Source: Novosphingobium sp. Rr 2-17
GTDB lineage: Bacteria; Pseudomonadota; Alphaproteobacteria; Sphingomonadales; Sphingomonadaceae
NCBI RefSeq assembly: GCF_000272475.1
Contig: NZ_AKFJ01000118.1
Location: forward strand, 1-64,000
Direction: 5' to 3'
Length of the DNA: 64,000 bases
The notes beneath the pieces are model-generated. The model had not been told where the DNA came from. It searched no databases and saw only the letters and a list, made by a program, of their open reading frames with translations. Shown piece by piece: positions 43,087 to 51,210 of this stretch (positions are counted from its first letter, which is position 1; each line of letters starts with the position of its first letter). A program made the position numbers and the translations under genes.

Positions 43087-43650
43087 TCAAAATTGGGTTG
43101 ATTTCGGCAAACCACACAATTTTGAAGCGGGGACAAAACGCAGCAGATGTAATTGGCCCGAATTCCATCGATAATAGTACATGCCATAGCCCTGTGGTCG
43201 CTCGTTTACCGTACCCACCACGATGAGCAGATTGCTGTCGCGTTGAAAATTCAATCGGTCGATCTCGTATGCGCCAGTATCGACTAGCATGTATGTTGCT
43301 GATCGCACTGGCTTGGGAAAATAGACCTTGCCAGTCAATGCATCGGCGATTGCAACACAGACGGTCCCGGCACCGCATCCGATCCTTATAATCGTGAAAT
43401 GGCCTGCAAAATTCGGGCCCCGCCGTGCTTCGTCCCGAATGACCGTTCGGAAAAGATGGGCCTGTCCACTTCTCACGTCAGGTTTGGCGGGTCGGATACT
43501 TCGCGCTGATCCAAGAGCAGGATAGACTGCAAATGTCTTGCTCGAAAGCAAGTCCGAAAATGGTGCATGGCAAGCCGGGAAGGTTTCTTCCGCATGCGAG
43601 GTAGAGGCAATTGCTAACGCCGAAAGCGTGAAACTCGCAACCATCCGCAT
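43087..43650 (-). CDS. Secreted protein of unknown function in an AT-richer patch
   Basis: The 187-residue product has a signal peptide ending TSHA (about residue 20). Notable segments are RRGPNFAGHFTIIRIGCGAG (about 77), CVAIADALTGKVYFPKPV (about 98) and a C-terminal GYGMYYYRWNSGQLHLL (about 157). The family pattern GPNFAGH-x-GCG-x-A-DA-TG-V recurs in scattered bacteria, with no known role. ATG at 43650 is chosen over 43671 because a GGGAGG sits 8 bases upstream. Base composition is visibly less GC-rich than neighbours, suggesting recent transfer. Confidence 0.72.
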   Translation of the reverse strand: MRMVASFTLSALAIASTSHAEETFPACHAPFSDLLSSKTFAVYPALGSARSIRPAKPDVRSGQAHLFRTVIRDEARRGPNFAGHFTIIRIGCGAGTVCVAIADALTGKVYFPKPVRSATYMLVDTGAYEIDRLNFQRDSNLLIVVGTVNERPQGYGMYYYRWNSGQLHLLRFVPASKLCGLPKSTQF

Positions 43651-44041
43651 CGTCCCAGCCTCCCAAAGCATCGCAACCCATCATGGCTTGGCAATTTTGT
43701 AAGGCAACACTCAGTGGTGTCATCAAGCCTGCAGCGTCATATCATGACACGTGGCTTCACTCCAAGGCGTGCCAGCGTTCGGTAGGCCCCGATGGCGACT
43801 GTGCGGCGATTACACTCTCCTTACCCTACTCTTCGTCATTGCGAGCGCAGCGAAGCAATCCAGGGCGGGGCTGAACTGCCCTGGATTGCTTCGCTGCGCT
43901 CGCAATGACGAGTGTTTAGGAGGAGGGTCAGTACGGGGGGTTAGGACGAGGGTTTAAGGAGGCGCAACGCCGTCGCCTCCACCCAGCGGTGCGCAAGTCC
44001 TGTCGAGCCGCACCACCGGTGCCGGCTCGAAGATCAGGCGA
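43651..44041. other. 391-base intergenic region
   Basis: No gene is supported here. It holds the upstream region of the AT-richer secreted-protein gene (43651 to about 43800), the perfect palindromic repeat at 43834-43910 and about 130 bases of G-rich sequence before the response-regulator stop. I saw no RNA motif that I could name. Confidence 0.6.
43834..43910. repeat. Palindromic repeat, family A copy 2 (perfect 33-bp arms)
   Basis: The left arm (43834-43866) and right arm (43878-43910) are perfect reverse complements over 33 bases, with an 11-base loop. The arm starts CGTCATTGCGAGCGCAGCGA and ends TCCAGGGC. Copy 1 at 27514 differs by a few bases. Confidence 0.9.
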
Positions 44042-44839
44042 TCAGTGGACGAACCGGGCGATGACGTCGCGGTAAGAACGGCTGACTTTCACTTGCGCGC
44101 CTGAATCGAGCACCAGGAAGCATTCGCCGTTGGTGTGCGGCTTTACCTGGCGGACCTGGTTCAGGTTGACGATGGTGGAACGGTGCACACGCTGGAACAC
44201 GCGCGGGTCAAGCCGGCGCTCCAGGTCTTTCATCGTTTCGCGCAGGATCAGCGAATTGTCGGCGGTGCGGATGCACATGTAATCGCCGGCAGCCTCGATA
44301 TGCTCGATCGAATCGACGTCGATCCGGAAGATCTGGCCGCGATCCTTGATGTTGATGAGCTTTTCGTAGCGGTCCGAGGCGGGGTCGGTCTCGTCCGGCA
44401 TCGCATCGACGGCATCGGGGGCGACTTCGGCCAGCACGTTCTTGAGCTTTTCCGCCTCGTCGGCAGAGCGCTTTTCGGACAAGCGCTGGCGCACGCGGGC
44501 AAGCGTATCGTCCAGCTTGGATTCGTCGACCGGCTTCATCAGATAGTTCACCGCGTTCGCCTCGAAGGCGCGCACGGCGTGTTCCTGATAGGCGGTGACG
44601 AACACGAACAGCGGCGGCTCGATCTCCATCACGCCCTTGACCACCGAGAACCCGTCAAAGCCGGGCATCTGGATGTCGAGGAAGACAAGATCGGGCTTTT
44701 CCGTCTTGATCTTGCGGATGGCCTCGCGGCCATTGGCGCAAGTGTCGATAATTTCGACATCGGGGTATTTTTCGAGCCGCAACTGCAGCCCCTGGATCGC
44801 GAGTTTCTCGTCATCGACGAGGATGGTTCGGATTGTCAT
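44042..44839 (-). CDS. LytTR-family response regulator
   Basis: The 265-residue protein has a receiver domain (about residues 3-120) with the phospho-acceptor Asp in LVFLDIQMPG (about 55) and the conserved Lys in LMKPVDE (about 105). A helical linker and a LytTR DNA-binding domain (about 165-262, ending VSRSYRDVIARFVH) follow. LytTR regulators bind pairs of direct repeats. The sensor kinase gene lies 156 bases upstream on the same strand, so the two form a LytS/LytR-type system of unknown signal. Confidence 0.94.
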   Translation of the reverse strand: MTIRTILVDDEKLAIQGLQLRLEKYPDVEIIDTCANGREAIRKIKTEKPDLVFLDIQMPGFDGFSVVKGVMEIEPPLFVFVTAYQEHAVRAFEANAVNYLMKPVDESKLDDTLARVRQRLSEKRSADEAEKLKNVLAEVAPDAVDAMPDETDPASDRYEKLINIKDRGQIFRIDVDSIEHIEAAGDYMCIRTADNSLILRETMKDLERRLDPRVFQRVHRSTIVNLNQVRQVKPHTNGECFLVLDSGAQVKVSRSYRDVIARFVH

Positions 44840-44995
44840 GTATTAGGGTCTCCGGTCGGGCATAAACGCTGGGTGCCTTCAATGGTTGCACCCCATTGCC
44901 TGCTCCAAATGTTTGTTGCCTTCTCAAGCACGCCTTACCGCACTGTCACCGCTGTATCGTACCTGAATACCGCCAGCGTACCAGTGCGGATGCCC

Positions 44996-46168
44996 TTAGC
45001 GCACTAATGCGGATTGAGCCGTGAATTCGGGCATGCCGCCATGGCCGTTCGGCTCGATTTCGCGGTGTTCTACGGGTATTTCGATCAGCACGGCAAAGCC
45101 GCCTTCGAGCGGCTCGACCGTTTCGAAGCGGTGCTTTTCGCCGTAAGCCTGGCTCAACCGATCGCGAATGTTGGCAAGCCCGACGCCGGTCGAAACCGGC
45201 TCTCCCCCATCGTATGTCATGCCCGACAGCCTGTTGTCGGTCGTCTCGCTTTGCAAGCCCGGCCCGGTGTCGGAGACGGTTATCCGAAGCATCGTGCCGA
45301 TGAGTTGCGTCGCGATGGTGATTTCCGCCCCGCTCTCCTGCGGCGCGACCGCGTACTTGATCGCGTTTTCGACCAGCGGCTGCAGCAGCAGCGAGGGGAG
45401 CAGGGCCGCTTCCGTTGCCGGGTCGATCGAGAAGGTGGTGCGCAGCCGCTCTTCGAAGCGCATCAGTTCGATGTCGAGGTACAGCTTGAGCGTCTCGACC
45501 TCTTGCGCGACGGTAACGCGCCCGGTGGGCTTGTTCACCAGGGTGTAACGCAGGAACGAGGACAAGCGGCTGAGCATGGCGTTGGCCGGCTCGGTCTGCT
45601 TGAGCAGCACCAGCGTCGAGATCGAGTTCAGCGTGTTGAACAGGAAATGCGGGTTGAGCTGGTAGCGCAGCATCGCCAACTGGGCGCTGGTCGCCTGGTT
45701 CTCCAGCCGGATCAACTGGTCGTTCTGCTCCTCCACCTGGAGGTAGAAATTGACCATGTAATAAAGCGCGGTCCAGGCCCCTAGCAGCGCGGCGTCGAGG
45801 AAGAACACGCCGACGATCAGCTGGGCGAAACCGGTCTCGCCCTCGGTCCGCAGCAGCGAGATCACCCAGGCGTCGATAAAGGCGTGCAAGCCGACCGCGA
45901 ACGGCAGGATCAGCGCGGTCAGCCCCCAGGTCACCAGCGCGCGCTTGGCGATCAGGCCGCGATATATCACCGACAGCACCAGGCTGATCGAAAAGCCGGT
46001 GATGGTGGTGATCAGCACCAGTACGAACGAGGACCACGACAGATTGTTGGCGATGGCCGACATCGTGCGCAGCAGCATGACGCCGCCCCAGCCGATCGCC
46101 TGCAGGCGCCAGAACGCCTTGTCCTTATCGGCAAAGAACGGGATGGGCTGGATCGGCAGAACCTTCAT
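44996..46168 (-). CDS. LytS-type sensor histidine kinase
   Basis: The 390-residue inner-membrane kinase has about four transmembrane segments in residues 20-160 and a short coiled coil. The His_kinase domain has QLNPHFLFNTLNSIS (phospho-acceptor His near residue 190). The HATPase domain has QPLVENAIKYAV (N box, about 275), VSDTGPGLQ (G1, about 310) and STGVGLANIRDRL (G2, about 338). ATG at 46168 is chosen; the frame runs on to 46279 without family similarity. There is no extracytoplasmic sensor domain of note, so the signal may be membrane-related. Confidence 0.92.
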   Translation of the reverse strand: MKVLPIQPIPFFADKDKAFWRLQAIGWGGVMLLRTMSAIANNLSWSSFVLVLITTITGFSISLVLSVIYRGLIAKRALVTWGLTALILPFAVGLHAFIDAWVISLLRTEGETGFAQLIVGVFFLDAALLGAWTALYYMVNFYLQVEEQNDQLIRLENQATSAQLAMLRYQLNPHFLFNTLNSISTLVLLKQTEPANAMLSRLSSFLRYTLVNKPTGRVTVAQEVETLKLYLDIELMRFEERLRTTFSIDPATEAALLPSLLLQPLVENAIKYAVAPQESGAEITIATQLIGTMLRITVSDTGPGLQSETTDNRLSGMTYDGGEPVSTGVGLANIRDRLSQAYGEKHRFETVEPLEGGFAVLIEIPVEHREIEPNGHGGMPEFTAQSALVR

Positions 46169-46244
46169 CCGCCTTGTCTTAAACGAGTTTTTCCAAAATC
46201 TGAAACCCCACCAAACGAGACCGCGCGATACCCGGTGGCGGCGA

Positions 46245-46943
46245 TCAGGCCGGGCGCACGGCCTTGAGCGCTTCGGCAAGCTGGTCGATGCCGACCGCGC
46301 CCGGGATCATGTGGTCGCCCACGATCCAGCTCGGCGTGCCGGAAAAGCCCAGCCGGCCCGCGGTTTCGATGTTGCGGTTGAGTTCCGCTTCCACCGTCGG
46401 ATCGGACGCGACGCGCTTGGCGCGATCCATGTCGAGGCCGATCTTGGCGGCTACCGCCGTCATCGTCTGCGGCGTGATCTGGCCGGCTGCGAACATCGCG
46501 TCGTGGAAGGCGGCGTACTTGCCTTGCTCGGCAGCGGCGAGCGCGAGCTTGGCGGCATCGGCGCTGTGGGGGCTGATGATCGGCAGTTCGCGCACGACGA
46601 TCCGCAAGTCCGGGTTGCGCGCGATCAAGGCGGCAACGTCGGGCAGGCTCTGGCGACAATAGCCGCAGGCGTAGTCGGAAAACTCCACCATGGTCACATG
46701 GCCGTTGGGATTGCCCAGCACGGCGCCGGGGAAGGGCGTCTCGACACTCTGGCGCACGCCGGCCAGCGTTGCGGTTGCCTGCTTGCGCTGCAAATTCTCC
46801 GACGCCTGCGCGAGGATCTCGGGGTTTTGCAGCAGATAATCGCGAACGATGTTCTCCACCGTGACGCGTCCGCCATACCAAAGACCGGCGCCGGCCAGCA
46901 CGACGCCTAAGGCGATGGCTGCGAACCTGGAGGTAGTACCCAT
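46245..46943 (-). CDS. DsbA-family thiol:disulfide oxidoreductase
   Basis: The 232-residue protein has an N-terminal signal anchor (about residues 5-25), a short helical region (RDYLLQNPEILAQA) typical of the DsbA/DsbD-like Com1 group, and a thioredoxin fold with the active site CGYC (about residue 94) and cis-Pro GTPSW (about 202). It should oxidise or isomerise disulfides in the periplasm. The N-terminal helical element is shared with ScsC-like and BdbD-like proteins. The M48 peptidase gene is 45 bases upstream on the same strand. Confidence 0.9.
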   Translation of the reverse strand: MGTTSRFAAIALGVVLAGAGLWYGGRVTVENIVRDYLLQNPEILAQASENLQRKQATATLAGVRQSVETPFPGAVLGNPNGHVTMVEFSDYACGYCRQSLPDVAALIARNPDLRIVVRELPIISPHSADAAKLALAAAEQGKYAAFHDAMFAAGQITPQTMTAVAAKIGLDMDRAKRVASDPTVEAELNRNIETAGRLGFSGTPSWIVGDHMIPGAVGIDQLAEALKAVRPA

Positions 46944-46988
46944 GCTATTCCTTCGCTATCCGCGCCTTATCGACACCGTATCGACGCC

Positions 46989-48350
46989 TTAGCGACGCTT
47001 CTTGCCGCGTTCCAGTGCGGCACGCGCTTGCATCTCGATGTCGCCCGCGCGCAGCCAGTCGGGCGTTCCCGTCGGCAACCCACTCTTGGCAGACTGGGCG
47101 CTACGCAGCGCCTCGGCCATATTGCCCGATAGCGATTGCTGCTCGGCACTGGCTAGAAACGCCCGCGCCATGTCGCCATTGGCCGCGTAAACAACGCCTA
47201 ACTGATACCAGGCAAAGGGATTTTCCCGATCGCGAGCGACCGCGTTCTTCAGGACACCTTCGGCTTCCTTGAAGTTCGCGGGGTCTTCCGTGGCGATCAG
47301 CGCATGGCCCAGCAGCGTCGCGATCAACGGGGTATTGTTCGAAAGCGCGGTCGCCCGCCGCAGCGGCGGCAGCGCCTCGGCGGGCTGCCCCGCCTCGAGC
47401 AGGATCTGCCCGTCCAGCTCCAAGAAATAGGGATCATCCGGCGCCGCCTTGAGCAGCGCGTCGGTTTCGGCCCGCGCCTTATCGAACAGCGACTGGCGGT
47501 GGTAAACATAGGCCCGCGCGTAGTGCGCCGGGATGGACTGGTCGGTCTCCGGATAGGCGCGCAGGACGAGGCGGGGTTCGCCGATATAGCCGTAGAGCTT
47601 GGCCTTCACTCGGGCAAAGCGCCGTTCCAGCACGGCGTTGTCCGGCTTGTTCCACGCCGGGTCCTTTTCATACGTGTCTTCCAGCGTGGCGATGCGGTCG
47701 CCGGTCGATGGGTGACTGGAATAGAACTGGTCAGTGTCCTGCGGCCGGTAGCCATAGCGAAACTCCATGTTCTGAAGCTTCTGAAAGAACTCCAGCGACC
47801 CGCGCCCGCTGATCCCGGCCTTGGAAAGATATTGGGCGCCGGCGGCATCCGCCGAGGATTCCTGCCCCCGGCTATAGGCGAGGTACTTGCCTATGGCTGC
47901 CTGCTGGCCTGCCGCCAGCACCCCCATAGCGGCTTCACCGCCCCCTGCCGCCGCCGCCGCAACGCCCAGCAGCAAGGACAGAATGGAGATATTGGTCGCA
48001 TCCTTCGCGCCGGGGTTGAGCACGGCATGGCCGCCCATCACGTGGCCCAGTTCATGCGCGATCACGCCTTGAACCTGCGATGCCGTGTCCGCCTCCTGGA
48101 TGAGGCCCGAGTTGAGATAGACCGCCTGGCCTCCAGCGACGAAAGCATTGACCGATGGGTCGTTCACCAGAACGATATCGACATGCGCGGGATTAAGGCC
48201 CGCCGCACTGGCAAGCGGCGTTGCCATGTCGTGCAACAGCGCCTCGGTCTCTGCATCGCGCAAGATCGATTGCGCCGCCGCCGGTGTGGCCGACCAGCCA
48301 AACAGCGCTAGAGCGGCGAGGCAGTACGTAAATTTCAGCGATTTGAGCAA
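46989..48350 (-). CDS. M48-family metalloprotease with C-terminal TPR-like repeats (BepA-like)
   Basis: The 453-residue periplasmic protein has a signal peptide ending PAAAQ (about residue 24) and an M48 peptidase domain (about 30-240) with the zinc motif HELGHVMGGHA (about 90) and the third ligand Glu in ESSADAAGAQYL (about 152). Helical TPR-like repeats cover about 260-440. BepA-type proteins act in quality control of outer-membrane barrels. There is no good ATG; the TTG at 48350 gives a proper signal peptide. It precedes the dsbA-like gene. Confidence 0.88.
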   Translation of the reverse strand: MLKSLKFTYCLAALALFGWSATPAAAQSILRDAETEALLHDMATPLASAAGLNPAHVDIVLVNDPSVNAFVAGGQAVYLNSGLIQEADTASQVQGVIAHELGHVMGGHAVLNPGAKDATNISILSLLLGVAAAAAGGGEAAMGVLAAGQQAAIGKYLAYSRGQESSADAAGAQYLSKAGISGRGSLEFFQKLQNMEFRYGYRPQDTDQFYSSHPSTGDRIATLEDTYEKDPAWNKPDNAVLERRFARVKAKLYGYIGEPRLVLRAYPETDQSIPAHYARAYVYHRQSLFDKARAETDALLKAAPDDPYFLELDGQILLEAGQPAEALPPLRRATALSNNTPLIATLLGHALIATEDPANFKEAEGVLKNAVARDRENPFAWYQLGVVYAANGDMARAFLASAEQQSLSGNMAEALRSAQSAKSGLPTGTPDWLRAGDIEMQARAALERGKKRR

Positions 48351-48379
48351 GCGGGCACTGCCTCTCCTGGGTCGTCTCC

Positions 48380-48406
48380 CCGGGGGTTTGTCTTGGGCAC
48401 CCCCGG
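48380..48406 (-). terminator. Hairpin between the MFS and M48 genes
   Basis: CCGGGGGT (48380-48387) pairs with ACCCCCGG (48399-48406) around an 11-base loop. It lies downstream of the MFS gene on the minus strand and just upstream of the M48 start. No T-run follows, so the role is tentative. Confidence 0.35.
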
Positions 48407-48547
48407 CGCTTAACCCGTCGTGAAGCAAGCGCCATTCCGGCAACCCTAGCGCGCGCACGCGCCAGGTCCAGCGGCTTGCGTTGTGAAAGCCGCGACCACG
48501 CCTTTCAGCACGGCGACCGCCGCGCCCGGTGGGGACCAGTCGTCCCG

Positions 48548-49849
48548 TCAAGCACGGTCGATCACTCCTTCGCCTAGCCGCGGCATCGGGGCGAACACGC
48601 GCAGCAGGGCGAATGCGGCGATCAGGAACACCGCGCCCGCGTGCAAAGTGAACGGCAGGCCGCGCCAGTCGGCGAGCGAGCCCCATATCCATGATCCCAG
48701 CGCCATTCCGCCAAAGGTGACGGCCTGGTAGATCGACAGGCAGCGGCCCAGGATCGCATCAGGCGCGCGAAGCTGTACGGCGGTGTTGAAGGTGGTCAGG
48801 ATCAGCACCCAGGCGCTCCCGGCGACGAATGCGGCAGGCAGGGCATCGACGCTGGTGTCCGCGAGCGAAAGCACCGTCATCGAGAACACGAACATCACCG
48901 AGCCCAGCGCGAGAATGCCCTCCAGCCCCAGCTTGCGGCGCAGCAGGCCCAGGAAAGGCGCAGTCAGGATCGAGCCGATGCCGAACAGTCCCAGCATCAG
49001 GCCATAGCTGATCTCGGTGCCGTGCAGCGGCCCGCTGACCATCGCGGGGACCAGCGATTGATAGGCGGCAAGCGCAAAGCCCAACGCGAAGCTGCGCATC
49101 AGGATGCGGCGGATCGGGTCGTTGCCGAAACAAAATCGGATGCCGACCGCTACGGCGGGAAGGATCGGGCGCCGCTCGATCTTGCGCGGCTCGGGCTTCC
49201 ACCACAGCAGCACCCCGATGATCCCGATATAGCTGATCGCGTTGAAGGCGAAGGCGAACGAGACGTTCCAGATCGAAATCAGTACCCCGCCCAGCGCCGG
49301 GCCGATCGAGCGGGCGATGTTGAACGAGATCGAGTTGAGCGCGATCGCCTGGGGCAGTTCGTCCTGCGGCACTTGCTGGCGGACCGAAGCTTGCCAGGCG
49401 GGCGAATTGAGCGCGGTGCCCGTGCCCACGCCCAACGTGAAGGCGAGCAGGAGGTAAGGCGTGATCCATCCCGCGTACGCCAGCGCCGCCAGGATCGCCG
49501 AGACGGTCAGCATCGCGATCTGCGCGGCCAGCATCACCTGGCGACGGTCGTAGTTGTCGGCGATGGCGCCTGCGAACACGCCGAACAGCAGGATCGGCAC
49601 GCTGGCGGATGCTTGCACCAGCGCCACCAGCAAGTGCGAGGAGGTCAACTCGGTCATCAGCCATGCGGCGCCCACGCCTTGCAAGGTGCCGCCGATGTTG
49701 GAGAACAAGTTGGCGGTCCAGATCGCACGGAACACCGGGTAACGGAATGGCGAGAATGTATTGCCGAGCGGCGGCGGCGCGAGGCCGGCGGTCGTCTTGT
49801 CGACGATCGCCTCGATCATCTCGGGCGCTTTGCCATCCTCTCGTGCCAC
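48548..49849 (-). CDS. MFS transporter (EntS/MFS_3-like exporter)
   Basis: The 433-residue inner-membrane protein has about 12 hydrophobic segments. Between TM2 and TM3 is the MFS loop motif in the form AIADNYDRRQVML (about residue 94). The N-terminal TANLFSNIGGTLQGVGAAWLM-type start (about 45-65, in part) and SFNIARSIGPALGGVLI (about 170) place it with the MFS_3 group, which includes the enterobactin exporter EntS. Substrate is unknown and no siderophore genes are near. Confidence 0.88.
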   Translation of the reverse strand: MAREDGKAPEMIEAIVDKTTAGLAPPPLGNTFSPFRYPVFRAIWTANLFSNIGGTLQGVGAAWLMTELTSSHLLVALVQASASVPILLFGVFAGAIADNYDRRQVMLAAQIAMLTVSAILAALAYAGWITPYLLLAFTLGVGTGTALNSPAWQASVRQQVPQDELPQAIALNSISFNIARSIGPALGGVLISIWNVSFAFAFNAISYIGIIGVLLWWKPEPRKIERRPILPAVAVGIRFCFGNDPIRRILMRSFALGFALAAYQSLVPAMVSGPLHGTEISYGLMLGLFGIGSILTAPFLGLLRRKLGLEGILALGSVMFVFSMTVLSLADTSVDALPAAFVAGSAWVLILTTFNTAVQLRAPDAILGRCLSIYQAVTFGGMALGSWIWGSLADWRGLPFTLHAGAVFLIAAFALLRVFAPMPRLGEGVIDRA

Positions 49850-49889
49850 CCGGATTGCCTAAGGGCGCCGCTGCAGTGGGGCAACCCCT

Positions 49890-50372
49890 TCAGAGCAGAT
49901 AGCGCATCTTCAAGGTGAGGTGCGCCGCTTGTGCGGGCACGTCGAAAGCGGCCTTGTCGAAATGGGGTGCTGACATATGCACCGGTGCATCGCGCGAGAA
50001 TCCGAAGCCCTCGCGCGGGATCATCAAGGTGGTGTCGAGCTTGCCGTTGCCATTCTCGTCGTGGATGACAGCAATCGCGTAACGACCTTCGGGGACCGCC
50101 CCGAAGTCCAACCGCACTTCGGGCGCGGCGGCGACGTTGAGCTTGCGGGCGTGTGGGTCCTTGTCGCAATTGGGAAAGGCCTCCGCTTGCGCGGTAAGGC
50201 AGGCGCGCACCATCCCCTTGGACGAGCGCAGGCCAGTGACCTCAACGACGACTTCGGTGTCCTGGGCGTACGCAGCCCCAGGCGCCGCGCTGGCCGCGAT
50301 CAGGGCGAGGACAGCCCACGATCGGTGCCGCACCAGTGGTCCCAGAAGCGGAAATAGAGGCCGTAATTGCAT
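49890..50372 (-). CDS. DUF2141-family secreted protein
   Basis: A protein of up to 160 residues with a signal peptide ending GAAYA (about residue 36) and a DUF2141 beta-sandwich (about 40-158). It includes LRSSKGMVRACL, GRYAIAVIHDENGNGKLDT (an Asp/Asn-rich, calcium-like loop near 98) and IPREGFGFSRDA. Function is unknown. The ORF overlaps the upstream hydroxylase gene by 73 bases. A GTG at 50333 would shorten the overlap to 34 bases and still give a signal peptide. Joint translation with the hydroxylase is likely. Confidence 0.85.
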   Translation of the reverse strand: MQLRPLFPLLGPLVRHRSWAVLALIAASAAPGAAYAQDTEVVVEVTGLRSSKGMVRACLTAQAEAFPNCDKDPHARKLNVAAAPEVRLDFGAVPEGRYAIAVIHDENGNGKLDTTLMIPREGFGFSRDAPVHMSAPHFDKAAFDVPAQAAHLTLKMRYLL

Positions 50373-51028
50373 CGGTAGCTTTCATGGTGCCGGTTATGGT
50401 GGCTGGCAGTGATGAGCCAATGGCCCAAGCGGGAGCGGACCAGCGCGCGCGGGAAAAGCTCCCAGCCCATGTGGTTGGTGATGCCCATGACGGTCATGAT
50501 CGTGAGCACCAGTGCCAAGACGCCGACATGGATCGGAACCACGAACACCAGCGCCGGGATCACCACCGCGCCGGTCAGCGCCTCGATCGGATGGAAGCTC
50601 ATCGCTGCCCAGGCGGTGGGCGGTCGGCTGGCGTGGTGGACGGCATGCGCCAACTTGAAGGGACCAGGGCGGTGCATCCAGCGATGGGTCCAGTAGAACC
50701 AGGTGTCGTGCAGGAACAAATAGACGAACAACGAGAGCGGCATCCACCACAAGGGCCAGTCGCGCGCGTTGGTGTAGATCAGCGTCCAGCCATGCTGTTG
50801 CCACCCCCACGCGACCACACCGGCCGGGGCTCCATAGATCACCGCCGACAGCAGCGACCAGGCGATTTCGCGCCGGATCTGGCCGTCGAGGCCTTTGTAT
50901 TGGCCAGGCCTGACGGTCCCGGTGATCCAGGCGAACAGCCCCGATGTCGCCAGATAGCGCACCGCGACAATCGCGATCATCGCAAGGACCGAAGCGGCTG
51001 CGGCGAGAAGAGGAGCGGCTGATGCCAT
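50300..51028 (-). CDS. Sterol desaturase / fatty acid hydroxylase family protein
   Basis: The 242-residue membrane protein of the FA_hydroxylase superfamily has about five hydrophobic segments and the histidine clusters that bind the di-iron centre: HDTWFYWTHRWMH (about residue 105), HAVHHASRPP (about 125) and HHNRHHESYRCNYG (about 207). Relatives hydroxylate or desaturate lipids, sterols or carotenoids. The exact substrate cannot be read from sequence. ATG at 51028 is chosen over the frame open to 51166. It overlaps the DUF2141 gene, a pair that may act together in lipid or pigment modification. Confidence 0.88.
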   Translation of the reverse strand: MASAAPLLAAAASVLAMIAIVAVRYLATSGLFAWITGTVRPGQYKGLDGQIRREIAWSLLSAVIYGAPAGVVAWGWQQHGWTLIYTNARDWPLWWMPLSLFVYLFLHDTWFYWTHRWMHRPGPFKLAHAVHHASRPPTAWAAMSFHPIEALTGAVVIPALVFVVPIHVGVLALVLTIMTVMGITNHMGWELFPRALVRSRLGHWLITASHHNRHHESYRCNYGLYFRFWDHWCGTDRGLSSP

Positions 51029-51129
51029 GGCGCGGGGATTATGCGGTGCGAGCGCGAAGGGGAAGCGGAATGATCTGCAAACGTCGCTGCGTCGGACCGT
51101 TTTGGCGGCATCTTTTGGAAACAGACGTG

Positions 51130-51160
51130 AAAAAGGGCGCGCAACCTTGGTTGCGCGCCC
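51130..51160 (-). terminator. Intrinsic terminator of the DEAD-box helicase gene
   Basis: On the minus strand GGGCGCGCAAC and GTTGCGCGCCC form a perfect stem around a CAAG-type loop, followed at once by TTTTTC. It lies 50 bases past the helicase stop. Confidence 0.88.
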
Positions 51161-51210
51161 TATCATGATGCCAGCAAGCTATCGTCCGAGGACTTTAGCT
51201 CGCTCGAATC

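Noticed and set aside
43834..43910. Possible CRISPR unit
   Set aside because: It is one inverted repeat, not a series of direct repeats with spacers, and no cas genes are present.
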